Source: Neospora caninum Liverpool | Taxonomy: Eukaryota > Apicomplexa > Conoidasida > Eucoccidiorida > Sarcocystidae | Length of the DNA stretch: 64,000 nucleotides | Direction of reading: 5' to 3' | Assembly: GCF_000208865.1 (NCBI RefSeq) | Contig: NC_018390.1 | Coordinates: forward strand, 2,622,270-2,686,269 | Part shown: piece after piece, positions 38,036 through 50,049 of the stretch | Layout: every line of letters starts with the position of its first letter | Position numbering within the stretch: position 1 is the first letter of the stretch | The notes under the pieces: model-generated | Databases searched by the model: none | What the model was told of the DNA's origin: nothing | Seen by the model: only the letters and a program-made list of their open reading frames with translations | Translations under genes and position numbers: made by a program

Positions 38036-39211
38036 GGAGCACCCTGGCCGGGAAAAAGGACAGCGAATCCAATGATGGACGCAGAAAGAAGACCAAGAGG
38101 AGAGATTGATCCGGCGCGAGGTAGCGCGTCATCACACTGAAGGCAGGTTTTCTCACCTCACGATTAACGTAAGAGGCTAATGCTTCGCCGTAGCGCTGAT
38201 ACAACTGGGCAGACCAATTGTTAGGATAGCGCTGCGTGCACATGTTGTACACCGTTCTGCAAAAGAAAAACATCTCATCAGAGGCAACGTCTCCTTTGCG
38301 CGAGACACCGAGGTGTACAGACAGGAAAACAGGAAGCACTTCAGCCACTTCTGTGTGCGGCCCTCTCCCTCCAAATCGGAATCTCTCTTCCGACACGTGT
38401 GCCTATATCCAATAGGCATTTGTGTATACTCTTCGTATGTAAATCTGCAATGCCCCTCTCCATTTCTACCTCCCTGCAAATAATCTCTTTGTCTGCGTCC
38501 ATATCAGCACAGATGCCCGCGTTCTACCTTTTTCGCCCTCTCCCCGTCGCTCCACATCTCTCTGTATCCATCTACACGTTGATGTGTATGTACATTGCGG
38601 GGGGGGGTGGCCACAGCGTCTTGACTGCAGCGGCGCTGGAAGCAGCGGACTGCGATAAGACATGATGTTCATATCGATCGTCCTGGTCATGCTGATTACA
38701 TTAAAAATAGGATTGCAGGATCAGCACAGATGGATAAAACTGGCAAAGAGCGCCAGGGGGGTATCTGTACAAACTGGACCAACCTCTTCGTTGCACACGT
38801 CTCCTTCACGTGCAGTTCACGATTCACGAGTTGCACGCCATCCTTTCCTGACCCTTGTGCCACAGCCTCCCGTCTCTGCGGCTCTAAATCGCAGCCGCGC
38901 GTAAGACGCTGGTTTTCCGTTTAAAAAGCTCTTTTTTTCTGTTTGCCGCGACAGTCCTGGCCTTACGTGTACATGTCGGAGTATTCTTTCCTGGTGAAGA
39001 TGCACAGTTTCCCGTCTTTGCGTCTGCCGAGAGCCTCTCCAGTTCGCAAAAAGTGCTCGAGGCGCCGAATGGCGCAGTCTCGCAGCATCGCCCAGCCTGC
39101 CTCGAGTTCGACGACGCCGTGCGGGCCTCCCATTGCTCGCGGAACCCCCATCGAGGGCGGTAGGCTCTCCTCCGATGCAGAGGAAGAAGAAGAAGAAGAA
39201 GAGGAAGAAGA

Positions 39212-39247
<36 letters not shown>

Positions 39248-39271
39248 GAAATACGCGCGTGTGGTTGCCAT
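30228..39271 (-). CDS. Cullin, CUL1-like ubiquitin-ligase scaffold (15 exons, 919 aa)
   Basis: Exons: 39271-38967, 38256-38157, 37777-37592, 37283-37217, 36430-36240, 35765-35502, 35060-34706, 34355-34266, 33850-33751, 33209-32794, 32562-32455, 32053-31800, 31221-31125, 30655-30588, 30386-30228. All phases agree. Cullins hold a substrate adaptor at the N-terminus and the RING protein at the C-terminus of cullin-RING ligases. N-terminal repeats include [10 protein letters not shown] and the hallmark [11 protein letters not shown] with YLDRYYV. The middle has SLKEAFEHFVN. The homology domain shows [20 protein letters not shown] and [10 protein letters not shown]. The winged-helix end has IVRIMKARK, with the NEDD8-acceptor lysine at about residue 864, and ends NLYRYVA. 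CUL1 is favoured by the N-terminal repeat, but this is inference. Oddities: about 23 consecutive serines near the N-terminus and a second Ser run in exon 7. At 919 residues it is longer than typical cullins, mainly through these inserts. Confidence 0.93.
34567..34624. repeat. Double TA microsatellite in a cullin intron
   Basis: Two TA runs separated by a short GCATTATA interruption lie in the intron between cullin exons 34706 and 34355. A further compound TA block lies at about 35143-35250 in the preceding intron. Confidence 0.95.
35143..35250. repeat. Compound TA-rich microsatellite block in a cullin intron
   Basis: About 108 bases made almost only of A and T with scattered C, consisting of several (TA)n runs joined by CATAT and TTATACAT units. 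It lies between cullin exons 35502 and 35060. Confidence 0.9.
37994..38034. repeat. (GATA)n tetranucleotide microsatellite
   Basis: About ten uninterrupted GATA/TAGA units in the intron between cullin exons 38157 and 37777. It is the only tetranucleotide array noticed in the window, against a background of TA dinucleotides. Confidence 0.95.
39178..39249 (-). repeat. GAA/GAG-rich coding repeat encoding poly-serine
   Basis: A 70-bp array of GAA and GAG triplets on the plus strand reads as TCT/TCC serine codons in cullin exon 1, giving about 23 consecutive serines from about residue 9. It preserves the frame and sits just before the first cullin repeat. Confidence 0.9.
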
Positions 39272-42200
39272 GCTGTCGGGTGGGTTGTGAGCTGCGAGAA
39301 GAAACAGGAGAAGAGACACTGCAGACTCAGAGACGGGTGAGGCGGAAGCGTGAGGAGCGCAAAGGACGCAAGTGAGAAGGAAACAACGAGCGCCTACAGG
39401 CGTCTTGACAAGCATCCTGGGTTCCTGCTCTGCCGGAAAACAGACAGGCAGAGAAAAGGGCGTTCGCTGACAAAAGACAGAGGCGAAAATAAAAAAGAGA
39501 AAGACAGAGAGACAGAGAGAAGGATAGAGAGAAAGATAGAGACAGAGAGACGAGAGAAGGACGGAGAGAGAATACGAGAGAAAAGGACCTTTCGTCTGTG
39601 ATACTTGAGACGTACGAACGAAAGGCGTTTCCTTCCGGCGCGTTGACTTCTTTGGAGAGGACGAACGCGAGGGTCGAGCTCGAGGCCAGAGAGGTGCGTC
39701 TTCACAGCATGGCGACATGCGCGCCCGGTTTCCGGTTGAGGCGCGTACCAGATCACCTCAGGTACGAGAGAGAAAACGACGAGCAGTTTGAAACGAAGGA
39801 CAACGGGGGAAATGCTCAGTTCGCTCGGTACATCCCCAAAGCGTGAGTGGTCACCAAGTACGACTATGAAAGCATCTATCCGTGATTATAAGACAGAAAC
39901 CTCGCAAAGAAGAGGGACTAGGTGCGGCAGAAGAACGAGAGAGAATGCGACAAAAGGCTGAATGGTGCACAAGTCGAAAGACTGGGACAGCTCAGAACAG
40001 AAGCAGAGGAAGAGATGAAGAAGAGTAGTGTGGATACTGTGGAGGCGGAGAAACGCCTGGGGGAGTTGCCACGCTAGACTTCAGAACGACCTTTTTGGTT
40101 TAAGCATCAGAAACGACAAAAGCGAGAGAAGAAGACGAAGACTGGGGAAATGGGTTTCCTACGGGCCCAAAGAGAGAACGAGAAAGACGGGAAACGGCAT
40201 CGAAGAAGTTCGAGAAAGTGTGGACCTTGGAGTCGCCACCGTGAGCGAGCAGGCAGAGGCAACAAGACAAGGGAATGGAGGACGGAGGAGAGAAGCTAGA
40301 GAGAGTTCTCACTGTAGTCGGCGTTGTTTTTCAAGGAAAGGCGAACCAAGAAAGTAGAGAGGAGGAACGAAATAAGCGAGACATCAAAGAGGAGGGAGAG
40401 AAGGAAGGAGAGGTCGACAAGCGCCAGGAGACGCGGGAAGAAAAGGCACCGGAAGAAATCCAGAGATGTGTCCTAGTAGGAGGGAAGAGTGAAGTTCGGC
40501 GTTGAAGCAAGGGAAAAACGAAGCAGAGGAGAAATGCCCGGCACGTTGCGACTCCTGGGACTTGACGGCCCCTCCACGGCTACGAAGGGCCACCAGAATA
40601 TGTGCCGTTACCTGAAGAAGCGAGGCAAAAAAAGAAGAGAGAAGAGAGAGAAGAAGGGTGCCGACGCCCAGTGGGCTTGAAAGAGCGTTTTTCGCGTTTT
40701 GAAGAGAGCCGCCGCCTTTTCCAACGAGGGGGAAGGGAAGAGTGAAACTGGACGAGCAAGACACACTCCAGCGTGCGCACGAGGCGTGGCGAAGCCGAGG
40801 GTGCGGCACTGCGGCAGAAACGAGGATATGGAAAAGTAACTCTTGCGCAAGACTGGTGAGAAGAAAAGGACGGTTACGGCAGGGAAAGAAAGGAGACGGA
40901 AAGCGAGCGTAAACGCGGAGGAGAGGAAAGTCTTCACCGCGGAGGTCTTCTCGAGCATGCATGCGTGCGCCTGCGTAACTTTCAAAAAGCGACAAGAGTT
41001 TTCGCAGGTTAAGCGGTGGAGTAGGGAAGACACGAGCTCGCACAGAATGGAAAGAGTCTTCCTGGCTTCCGGTAAAATAAATTTTTCTCGCGTTTCCCGA
41101 GACACACTTTGGGGGAACACGCAACAGCTGGAAGCGAGAAAACCGGCCAGCTCTCCATCGCCGTCGAAAGGGTGTTTCGCCTCGAATGAGTGTCGAAAAG
41201 AAGCGAAAGATGCTGCTGTGAGAAACGTAAAGGAAGAGGTTTCTTCCCAAAAGCAATTGACAGCAAATATGCATGTAGGTCTTTGTCTGTACTCAAATCT
41301 ATACTCAGACAGATGCAAAAATGTAAAGATATATGTATGTATATGTCGGCATAAATGCGTACACAGTTGTATATATGATGTGCGTGGACCGGTGTCTAGG
41401 CCGTCGTGTATAGGATATGTGTGTATCATGACTGTTTGAGGAGGAAATATATACTCAGAAGTTTCTCTTTCAGCATCTAGAAAAACACAAGTGGAAAGCG
41501 ACTTCATAAACCAGCACGCGGTGAAGGTACCATAATGCCCGGATGCCATCCTCATACGAGTAGAGTCTCTACGGTGGCGCACGCACACAGAGAATGCCGT
41601 CTGAGGCACCCTCGTATATATATATGTAAAGATTGGAAAATAGGTATGTATATTGAGGGAATGGTTCTGTGTGAACCAGTCGGCGAAGTCATTTATTGCC
41701 TCCAGTGAATGTGTCGGAAGGCCGTATGCAGAGAGGAGGCCCGGTTTTATCGGAGTCTGTCCACGACTTTCGCGACGAAGAACGCAGAAGGCGAAAATGG
41801 CGTGAGATGCATGAGGATTGCTTCTTATCAACTATGGAAGGACCAGGCCTGTCTGTGTCACGTAGTTTCACTTCGGACATACGAATGGTTTCGATGTCAG
41901 TTGTTCTGTTCTCGCGCTTACAACTTTTTCCACCCGCACGGCAGCATCACCCAGCTCCAGAAGGCCTGGTTTTGCTGCTGGATGACTGCGTTTTGTGCTT
42001 TTCCCCTCTGGAGAAAACGAACCAGAGCAACCAGTTCTCACTCGTATGTTGCCGCTGTGTTGACGCTTTTGTGTCTAGAGGCAGCGTGGGCAAACGATGC
42101 GAAGCGAATTCGGATGCTCGCGTTCTGGGTCGTTTTCTCTCTTAATACCAATGATAATCGTTATCCATATATTACGCCTAGTGTGCGCCATTCTAGCGCC

Positions 42201-42330
42201 CACACAGTGCGAGAAGCAGTGAAGGAATCTTGTCGCCGATAGCTAGGTTTCCTCTGGTCTTGGTACGCAGTGCTTATCGTGCCGATCATCTGCAAAGACT
42301 TAGCCTGGTTGCTTGTTTGTCGTCCTTCAG
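39272..42330. other. Divergent spacer between cullin and the orphan gene
   Basis: It holds the cullin 5' leader and promoter, and possibly the first exon of the gene at 42-45 kb. From about 39.4 to 41.2 kb the plus strand is strongly purine-rich, so minus-strand frames stay open for hundreds of codons without showing a domain. A plus frame around 41982-42130 starts with Met and contains a 20-residue hydrophobic segment that could be a signal peptide, but I could not join it in phase to the downstream exons. Confidence 0.45.
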
Positions 42331-45020
42331 CACAAATCAGGAGCTAAGTCTGTTTTCTGTTTCTGTGGGATCCACCAAGTTGGACGAGCGCTCTTCTTGG
42401 TCGCGTATACTCCACGCTTTTGGAGGGAGCGGCGTCGGCTTTCTTTTAAACATGACGCCCGGATAGTATATGAATGTGTTGTATGGCCTCAAATTGTCTC
42501 GAGTCCGCTCCATGCGGACAGAGATCTCAGTAAGTAGCCGTAGGCAGGCTTTGTGCTTTCTTGCTTCGCCCCTCGCAGTTTTAAATTTGCTGGTAAACCT
42601 GTGGAAGATGGGTATCTATTTTCGGAGAGAGTGGTACTGCGGCATGACCTGTGTTCTAAACCCTTCATTCACGTCTGATCTTTGGATTGTGGATGTCATT
42701 CGCCCATCTTCGTTTGGTTTCTCGTTTTTAGTTCCAGTAGCCGTTTTATCTCCGTGCGTCGAGCTGGGGTCCAGAATCGTCATGTTCCTCCCTTCCAGAA
42801 AGTTCACACGTCCGTGTGGGGCGTTTTCTGCGCGAAGTCAGTGGAAAGGAAACACAAGAGTGCACGTTAACCGCTACGCGACGAAGCCACACACTCTCAC
42901 AGAGAAGAGCTACCAGGACTCGAAGCATAAAGACACGATGGTCATGTATCGCAAAGACGCTTTCGGCTTTTCTCCATTGCGTGATTGGCGACAAATTTGT
43001 GTTCTGGGTTGTTTTTACGTCCTGCTGCGGCTTTTGTTTCAGTTTGTCAGAACGCCCACGCCGTTAAACTTTGAGTGGAGCACGTACTGTTCGTCAACCA
43101 CAGAGAAACCTACTCCGTGGAACACGCCGGACCGAACCCGGGAAGTGCGTTACAGCCCCCGTTACAGTGTGTTTGGCGCGTTTCGGCGATAGATGGCGAC
43201 GTCTGCCGCTGTCTCGTGAACACATCACGCAAATTGCTTTTCCGCCACGAAACGAACTACAGTGAGTTTTTCTCAGAGCTCGCAAACAAACCCAATGTGG
43301 CACCACAAGGCGACATCGAGAAACACTGATGACGTCGTGGAGGATGTAAGATTCCGTAAGCAAATTCGGAACAAGGCACCTCTGGGAAAGAGCCCTGCTC
43401 TCTTCTCAGATTTCACAACTATGGACAGCGTGGAAAGCACACTAAGAAGACTGGACAGAGCTGTCTTTCAGCTTGTTTTCGTGTTTGGAGATGGCGGCCA
43501 CATCTCTGTCTTCGCGCGTGAAGAGTTACAGGGTCGGTTACTGTATGAAAGCATCTTTCCGGCTTCTGGTACATATCAGTAGACACACCACGGACAACCG
43601 AAAAGCGACGATCCGCAATTACCGTCACATGTGTGTTTACTTTTCACGGTAGAAACCAAAGATCAAGAGAAGCCCTCAAGAGACCGCCACTGGAACTACT
43701 CCGTTTACGAGGTACATGCCTCGTAAAAGACGCGTTTGGGGTTTATTCTTTCGAGCGAAAGCGTCATCCGACACCCAGTCGCAAATCGAGCGGAGACGCT
43801 CGCGAAGAAACGCCTTCACTTATCTGTGGAGCTTGGGTCTACACAGGTGGTGAAGCAGCGGGCGTGCGAGTCCAGAGCGGGCACTGGGCTGACGAATGCC
43901 GAGTTGATCGCATTCCTGAGATTCCCGACGCAGGTGACGTCGATGAATCCGGGCAGAACAGGTGAAACCGATTATAATTAGGTAGTGTAACAAGGAAAGC
44001 GTCTGTTGTGCACCAACACGAGCTGCTGCCAATACCACTGCAGATGCATCCCGACCGTAGTTTTCGGCGCACAGCTTCTCTGTCTCCACCGCGTCCTTCT
44101 GCCTGTGTAAGTGAAACCAGCGTGGCATCCAGAGTTTTCCCGTGGATAACTCTGTCTTAAAAGATCGCATCCTGTTATCTTTGTCAGCGTCGCTGCATCT
44201 CCACATGGTGCAAAGATCTCTAGATGTACGATGGGTACCCGTATATAATCGGAAACTCCCAGATGCAGAAACTGCAGTGTCGAATAAACGTTTATATACA
44301 GATATGTCTATGCATATGAGTGCAGATACTTATCCATTACGTATACGCGTACCATGCGCTGCAACTGGCCATGCTGTGTCGTCTGATTTCAGCGAAGGCC
44401 AAGTTGAGACTCCGTCGCTGGAAGATTCGGGCACCCCGACGCCTGCGCCAACTGAGGAGAAAGAAAAAGACCTTCGCACTCGTTTGAACTGCAACCCCGA
44501 GTTCGGGATTAATCTTGCTCCTCTTCTCGTCGGCCTGTGCGCAGATCCATCGGTACGATCACACGTAGCAAACTGCGGGAAGAGCTCCTCGAGCATTGGT
44601 GTTCTGTGTGTTTCCCAGTCACAGCTGTCTTGATGTCTGTTACTGCATTTCAAACACTACTGACTGGCGACAAACGTGGCTAGTGCTACGTGTCCTGTGT
44701 TCTTTGTCTTCTGTCGTTTCCACATATGGAATAAATTTGAACGCTCGATAACATAGCCCTAAGTGCAGTTGACTCAAAGAGAGGGAGACAGAACAGAACA
44801 ACGCGAAGGTTTCTGAATCGGAGTAGTTTTCGCATTTTCTCGTTCCACGGAACAGCACCACACTTCAAGTCAGTGCGTGCCCCCGGTTCGATTTCAGGTC
44901 ATCGAGAAGGATGAGCCGTGGGACTACGACGCTATCTTTCAGCAAGTGACAGAGGACCTTCTTCGGGAATCTATTGAAGATAATTCGCAAAAGGGAAGCG
45001 GCCAACAACAGGCGAAATAA
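42331..45020 (+). CDS. Unrecognised multi-exon gene, 3' half supported, 5' end unresolved
   Basis: Supported exons: 43410-43568, 43847-43961, 44393-44552, 44898-45020 (stop at 45018-45020), preceded by an exon ending at 43261 whose start I cannot fix (candidates 43076, 43104, 43193). A possible earlier exon is 42331-42529, with a strong acceptor and a GTAAGT donor. The last five exons join in phase. Visible features: a cysteine-containing segment with CVWRVSAIDGDVCRC, a hydrophobic beta-like stretch LVFVFGDGGHISVF, an acidic and proline-rich linker with GTPTPAPTEEKE, then NPEFGINLAPLLVGLCADP, and a C-terminal helix-rich tail starting EKDEPWDYDAIF. I do not recognise the family and infer no function. 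Clean donors and acceptors and continuous phase over about 550 coding bases make a real gene likely. Confidence 0.55.
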
Positions 45021-48000
45021 ACTGTCATTCATGAAAGACGGTCCTGGTTTCAGAGGGCAAGGACGCCGATTTGCTGCGTTTTTTCTGCAGAACGAACATC
45101 CGTCAAGCGTGCAACTCCACTTTCGATGCTCTCGGCAGCAGGCCACGCCATTTGTGGTTGTCATTCTGAAAACAGGGCCCATTTTCCGTTTCAAGGCAGG
45201 GTTGCGGTTCCGATGCCAAACTGAGTTCATATGTTGAGGAGTGGCGAAGACAGTTTTTTTCTTGACTTCTTAGGAGTTCGGACTTTTGTCTTGCAGGGCT
45301 TATACAGAATGAACGGCAGCAACCACGCCACACTCGCACTGTTCAGCCACAGCCATAAAAGCACCATCAACGAAGTGTTTCGTGCCCATATTTGGCAGGT
45401 CGCGTTGCAGTAAGGCGGCCTTGCGCACGAGCGAAGCCAGCACTGCGCAGGATTTCGAACTGCTTCTCCCTAACTGAAGTCGTGGAGTGAATACTCCCCC
45501 TGTGCTGCGACTCCCCCTGAACCCCTCCTCTGCGGAGCTGGAAAACAACTACCCAACTTTACTAGGGAAGACGATTACCCGCGATCCACTGGGACACACT
45601 GCAGCCTCACAGCTTCACCGTGTTGCTTGCTACCCAACAACCAGTGCGCGCGGTAAGCCCGTTATCCAATCCCATTACACTCGGAATTGCGAGTGGCACT
45701 TGGAGGAGAGTGCGGTTGAGTGGAATGAGTGAAACCGTGTTTAGCCTCGTCTTGAAGCATCTTGCTTCCCCGTTACAGAAAACGGGAGGGGTACGCGGCA
45801 TTCGTTCGGGCGGTAAACGTGAAGCAATCGTGTAAGTGAGCGACAAGGGCGACAGTTGCAGCATATGCGTGCCCTCCCGAGAAGCGCTCGAGTAAAGAAG
45901 TGGAAGAGACGAGTTAATAGAAATAGGCGACGGAAGTTTCTTGCCTTTGGTGGCTATTTTTTGCCATGCGAACGGAACGTAGCTACTGCTTGCAGCCCGC
46001 CACTCAGCTGGCAGGCGGGTATTTGGGTTTAGGGTTGTGCATCACCCTCTCGCTTTGAGTGTCCTGTCTTTCTTCTTGCGGTTTTCTACATATATCGGAC
46101 CCTCCTGCTTCGTCTGCTAATTTCCGCGGACCAAACGAAATGCAATTCGCGAGTGGGCGAAGTGGCAAAGCAGACAGGCAACTCTGTGGCTAGGAAGCCC
46201 GGGCAAGTCCAGAAGAGCGGCACGGATACGTCTCTGTACCCCGTAGAGAAAAGCACCTGCATATATATCGCTGCAACATCTGAATTGTATTTCTGTCTTG
46301 GCCCCCAGCAGCAACACAACTGCAACCTGCTCTGCAATCTAAGTGACACTGAAACACATCCATTTCTCCATTTAACGGGCGGTATTGGTTAGGTCAACTG
46401 CTCGCACAGACGTGTACATTTGCAGGGTTAGGGTTGTTAAGGATGCCTGCAGCTATGCGTGCCCGCGAAAATCGTTTATGGAGAAAGTCCGCCTGACAGA
46501 GGAACGACTTTGCTGCAGAAGGGAGGCCAAGGAAAGTTTGACCCGCTGGGACCGGCGGTACACCTCGTATTCTTGAGTCGACACAGACGCGGTTGTCGGT
46601 GCCCAGCTCGGGTTCTCTGGGAGATCCGCTGCATGGCTGTCACACGCGAATGAACGTGTCGTGACTGAGGAAGAGTTACTGAATCACTTCTCTTTTATCT
46701 GGGATCTTTTTTTCTGTTTCCCGGTATCTCTTGCCCACCGCGCCGCGCTGCCCCGTTTCTTCTTCCCGCCAGAGGGCGCCGTCTCGAACACCGCAGAGCG
46801 GCCGACATCTTTGCGGGCGAGCGCGACAGCGGCACAGCTGTTCTCGCACACTTTCTCCGCTGCAAGGCATGCTGTTCCGTGCTTTCCCTGCTTTCCCTGC
46901 AACCCTTCCGCTTGTGCGCTCTCCCAACTGGACTCTGTGTGGCCTTGCTTTCTGATCTTCGATTCAGAGGGACAGTCTTGTCTTCTTTGTGGTACGCGGC
47001 GACACAGCTTTCCTGCGCTGTGCCGGGGCATGAGAAGACCGGTGGAGAAAAGAGATTCCCATGCCGAGGAAAAGGGCGTTCTGCTCTGCAGCCAGGCAGT
47101 GGGTCCGGTGAATTTTCTTGTCGCGTCCTTGCTTTCTTTTTCCCGTTATTTCCATCCCAAGTTTCTTCAGGATCCTCACGCGTACGACTCAGCGATCGTC
47201 GCTGGCTTCGCTGCTCTCTGCAGGCTGTTCCGCCCCTGGTGTTTTTCTCTCCTGTTCCGGGCAGAGTTCTGCATCTTCTTGTACGTTGTATTTCGAGAAC
47301 GGTCTCTGGCTTTCTAGCCGCTCACCGAGTCTCTTGGATGCTTGAAGAGCACGTGAGCCGAGGCAGATGTCGACTTTCCACCGCTCCCGTGCCGACCGCT
47401 CTGCTGCCCTCACATTGCGCACTGGGGTGTATGTACACTGGAGTGCCTGGGTTGGAAGAGAGGCGACTGAAAGGAAGGCTGCAGGCACTCTCGTGGTCTC
47501 ATAAACTTTTTTGTGGATTTCTTCGGATACGGCGCAAAGTCGACAGACGGGAGAACGGCGTGCTGCAGTCGTTTTGCTGTTGCTTGCCGCTGCCTCCCTT
47601 CTGCTTCTTCCCGCTCTTAAAACCCTCCTTCTTTTTCTGCGTTCCTTCGGGGTCGCTACTCTTCGCTTCTCTTACCCCTTTTGCTCGCATTGAGCCCTGA
47701 TCCTCAAGCGCCTTGAGAAACGGTTTCAGGGAAGAATAGAAAAGAGGTCTGACATGTATCTACAGCTCCAGTCTTCTTTCCCGTCAAACAGGAGACTCGG
47801 TAACCTGCCGTTTTGTTCGATTCTTCGTGTCTCTCCTATCTTCTGTTGCCTTTTTTCTGTTCCTCTCTTCGGTGGTACTCATCCCCGCGGTTTTCATCCC
47901 CCCTTTTCGGGTCGTCGGCGTTCGGGAGTTACGACGCAGAAGACAACTGACAGGTCTCCTTCGGGGATGCGACCGCAGCGCGTCTGCCGCATCCTTTTCT

Positions 48001-49336
48001 GTTTCTGCCGTTTTCACCTTTCGTACGTTTCCCTTCACATCTCCCTTCGCTTTGTGTGAGCGTTCAATCGTCAAAGGCACTGCCTTCTCTCTGGGAACGA
48101 AAGCTATGGTGGGAAAGTGATAACTTATGTGTGTGGCTGCACTTTCTCATCTCCGTCGATGCGTCATTTTCGCTCTCTCCCCTTTTCACCCATGGCCATT
48201 AGCACGCGTCTCCGTCCTTCTTGTCTGACTACCGGTGTATGTACACCACAGGCACGTCGCCAGCCAGGGCGTCTGCAGCCGTTTCCGATCGGAAAACCTG
48301 GCTTTTTTTGCCGAAGCTGGGAACAAAGTGTACTTCCGCATCACGTCATCGCTGCTGCTATGCTATCCAGAGAGCGCATCTTGCCGGATACATAGGAAAT
48401 ATCCGGTGGAATAGCGTTCTTTGTACTTTAGTTCTCGTGTTGTCCTGTAGTTTTTTCTCTGGAGCTGTTTGCCCACCGACTTTTTTGTCTCCTCCGCGTT
48501 CACGTGCTTCGTTTTTGTCGGGTATCCTCCACGTCCCACGCGAACAACATCGTGGTGTGCCGTCCGCCTCGGGGGGTGCGTGCTCGCCTTGTGCCCGAGT
48601 ACCTTTTTCTGCGAAAGTTGTCTTTGTCCAGTGCTTGGCTGCACATGCCCCAGCTGTGGAATCCTCTCCCTTCCAGGTATCTCCACGCACCCTTGTCTTC
48701 GTCCTCAGTTTTTCGCTTGCTCGTCTTGGTGTCCGCCGACTGAAGATACATGTCCAAGCCGTGTACGTGTTCATCTTGAACCCCTGCGTGCACCGGGTCC
48801 CTACAATCCAATGCCCCTTCTTTTCTGTCCTCTTTTCTTCCGTCTTTCCGACTTTTCGAGAATCTTCTCTGTCCTTCGAGAGCATTTTCCACTCGGTCCT
48901 TCTGCTGTATCCCCACAGAAGATAGCCTGCTTCTTCTCCATCTTGTTCTGAGCCGTATTTCCCCCCTGCCTCGTCTGCCTTTCCCCTCTACTCGCTCGTC
49001 TGTCCCTTCCTGGTCTTCCCCCTCTTTGGCCTTCCTGTTTTCTTTGTGCGGGGATCTTTCCTTTTTGACACAGTCTCGAGGGAAGAAGAAAGGGAGAGAA
49101 CATCCGGGTCTGGAATCGCCGAGGCACCGCGTCAATCTTGGGGGCGAAGCCAGCAGTCGCCATCCCGAGATAAAACTTCTTGAGACTAAAAACGGGAAAT
49201 TCGCGATAGAGACGAAAGAACCATACATCGGATACACGCTCGCGCAGCACCTGCGGCGCAGAGAGAGACGGGAAGGTGGTGCGGACGAGGCAGGCCTCTC
49301 GGAGACGAGGGCCTTCGCGAGAGAAGAGAGAACACA
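45021..49336. other. Spacer and probable long 5' leader of CK1
   Basis: From about 46.7 to 49.3 kb the plus strand is pyrimidine-rich and full of overlapping open frames without motifs, which fits an untranslated leader or promoter region upstream of CK1. Between 45.0 and 46.7 kb nothing stands out. No gene is called. Confidence 0.5.
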
Positions 49337-50012
49337 ATGGCGCATCACCAGGACAGTCGAAATCACACGGGGGTCGGCGCGTCATCCTCCGCCACCCAAC
49401 TTAAGGATTTGAAAATCGCCGGCGTGTGGAAAATTGGACGGAAAATCGGTTCCGGCTCCTTCGGGGATATCTACAAAGGTGAGGTTTCCCTGGAGTTCTT
49501 GGAACGGCCTGTCTTTCCACACTTTTTCCCGGCACCGCCCTCTGCATGCGTGGTGTCTCGTCCATCCTTTCGTCTGGGCGTATGGACGCCTTGCAGAGGC
49601 TCACGCTCTCTTATTCACCTCTTTTTGGAGGCGTGTTTCTCTCGTGTTGGAATGCGCCGTCTTCCGGCAGAGAGCGAACAGCATCGAGATTTGCCCGACC
49701 CTCTCTCAGTCTGGAAACGGCGATGTCGTTGGTCAGTCGGCGCGCCTGAACAGCCAAATATGCTCCTCCCACTGCCTGCACAGTTACATGCGCCTCGTTG
49801 TTTCTGTCGTTCTCACGTCCATTCCCTCTCTCTCCTCTCTTCTCGTGTTCGCCTGTCGGCCTGTTTCCGGTGAATCCACAGGGAGAGCGGGGGCGGGTTT
49901 CGCCGGGAATCGCGTCTCTCTGTCTCTGGGGAATTTGCCGTCGTCGCTTCTCTTGCGTCCATGTCGCGGTCTCCGTATTCGTCTGTTTCTGCCTTTGTAC
50001 GTCTGCCCCGCT

Positions 50013-50049
<37 letters not shown>

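Noticed and set aside
40608..41831. 407-codon minus frame upstream of cullin as a separate gene
   Set aside because: No domain, no clean splice context, overlaps another long frame in a different phase, and lies largely in polypyrimidine sequence that lacks stop codons by composition.
46879..47700. 273-codon plus frame upstream of CK1
   Set aside because: Leu/Ser/Phe/Pro-rich translation of pyrimidine-rich DNA. More likely leader or promoter sequence.
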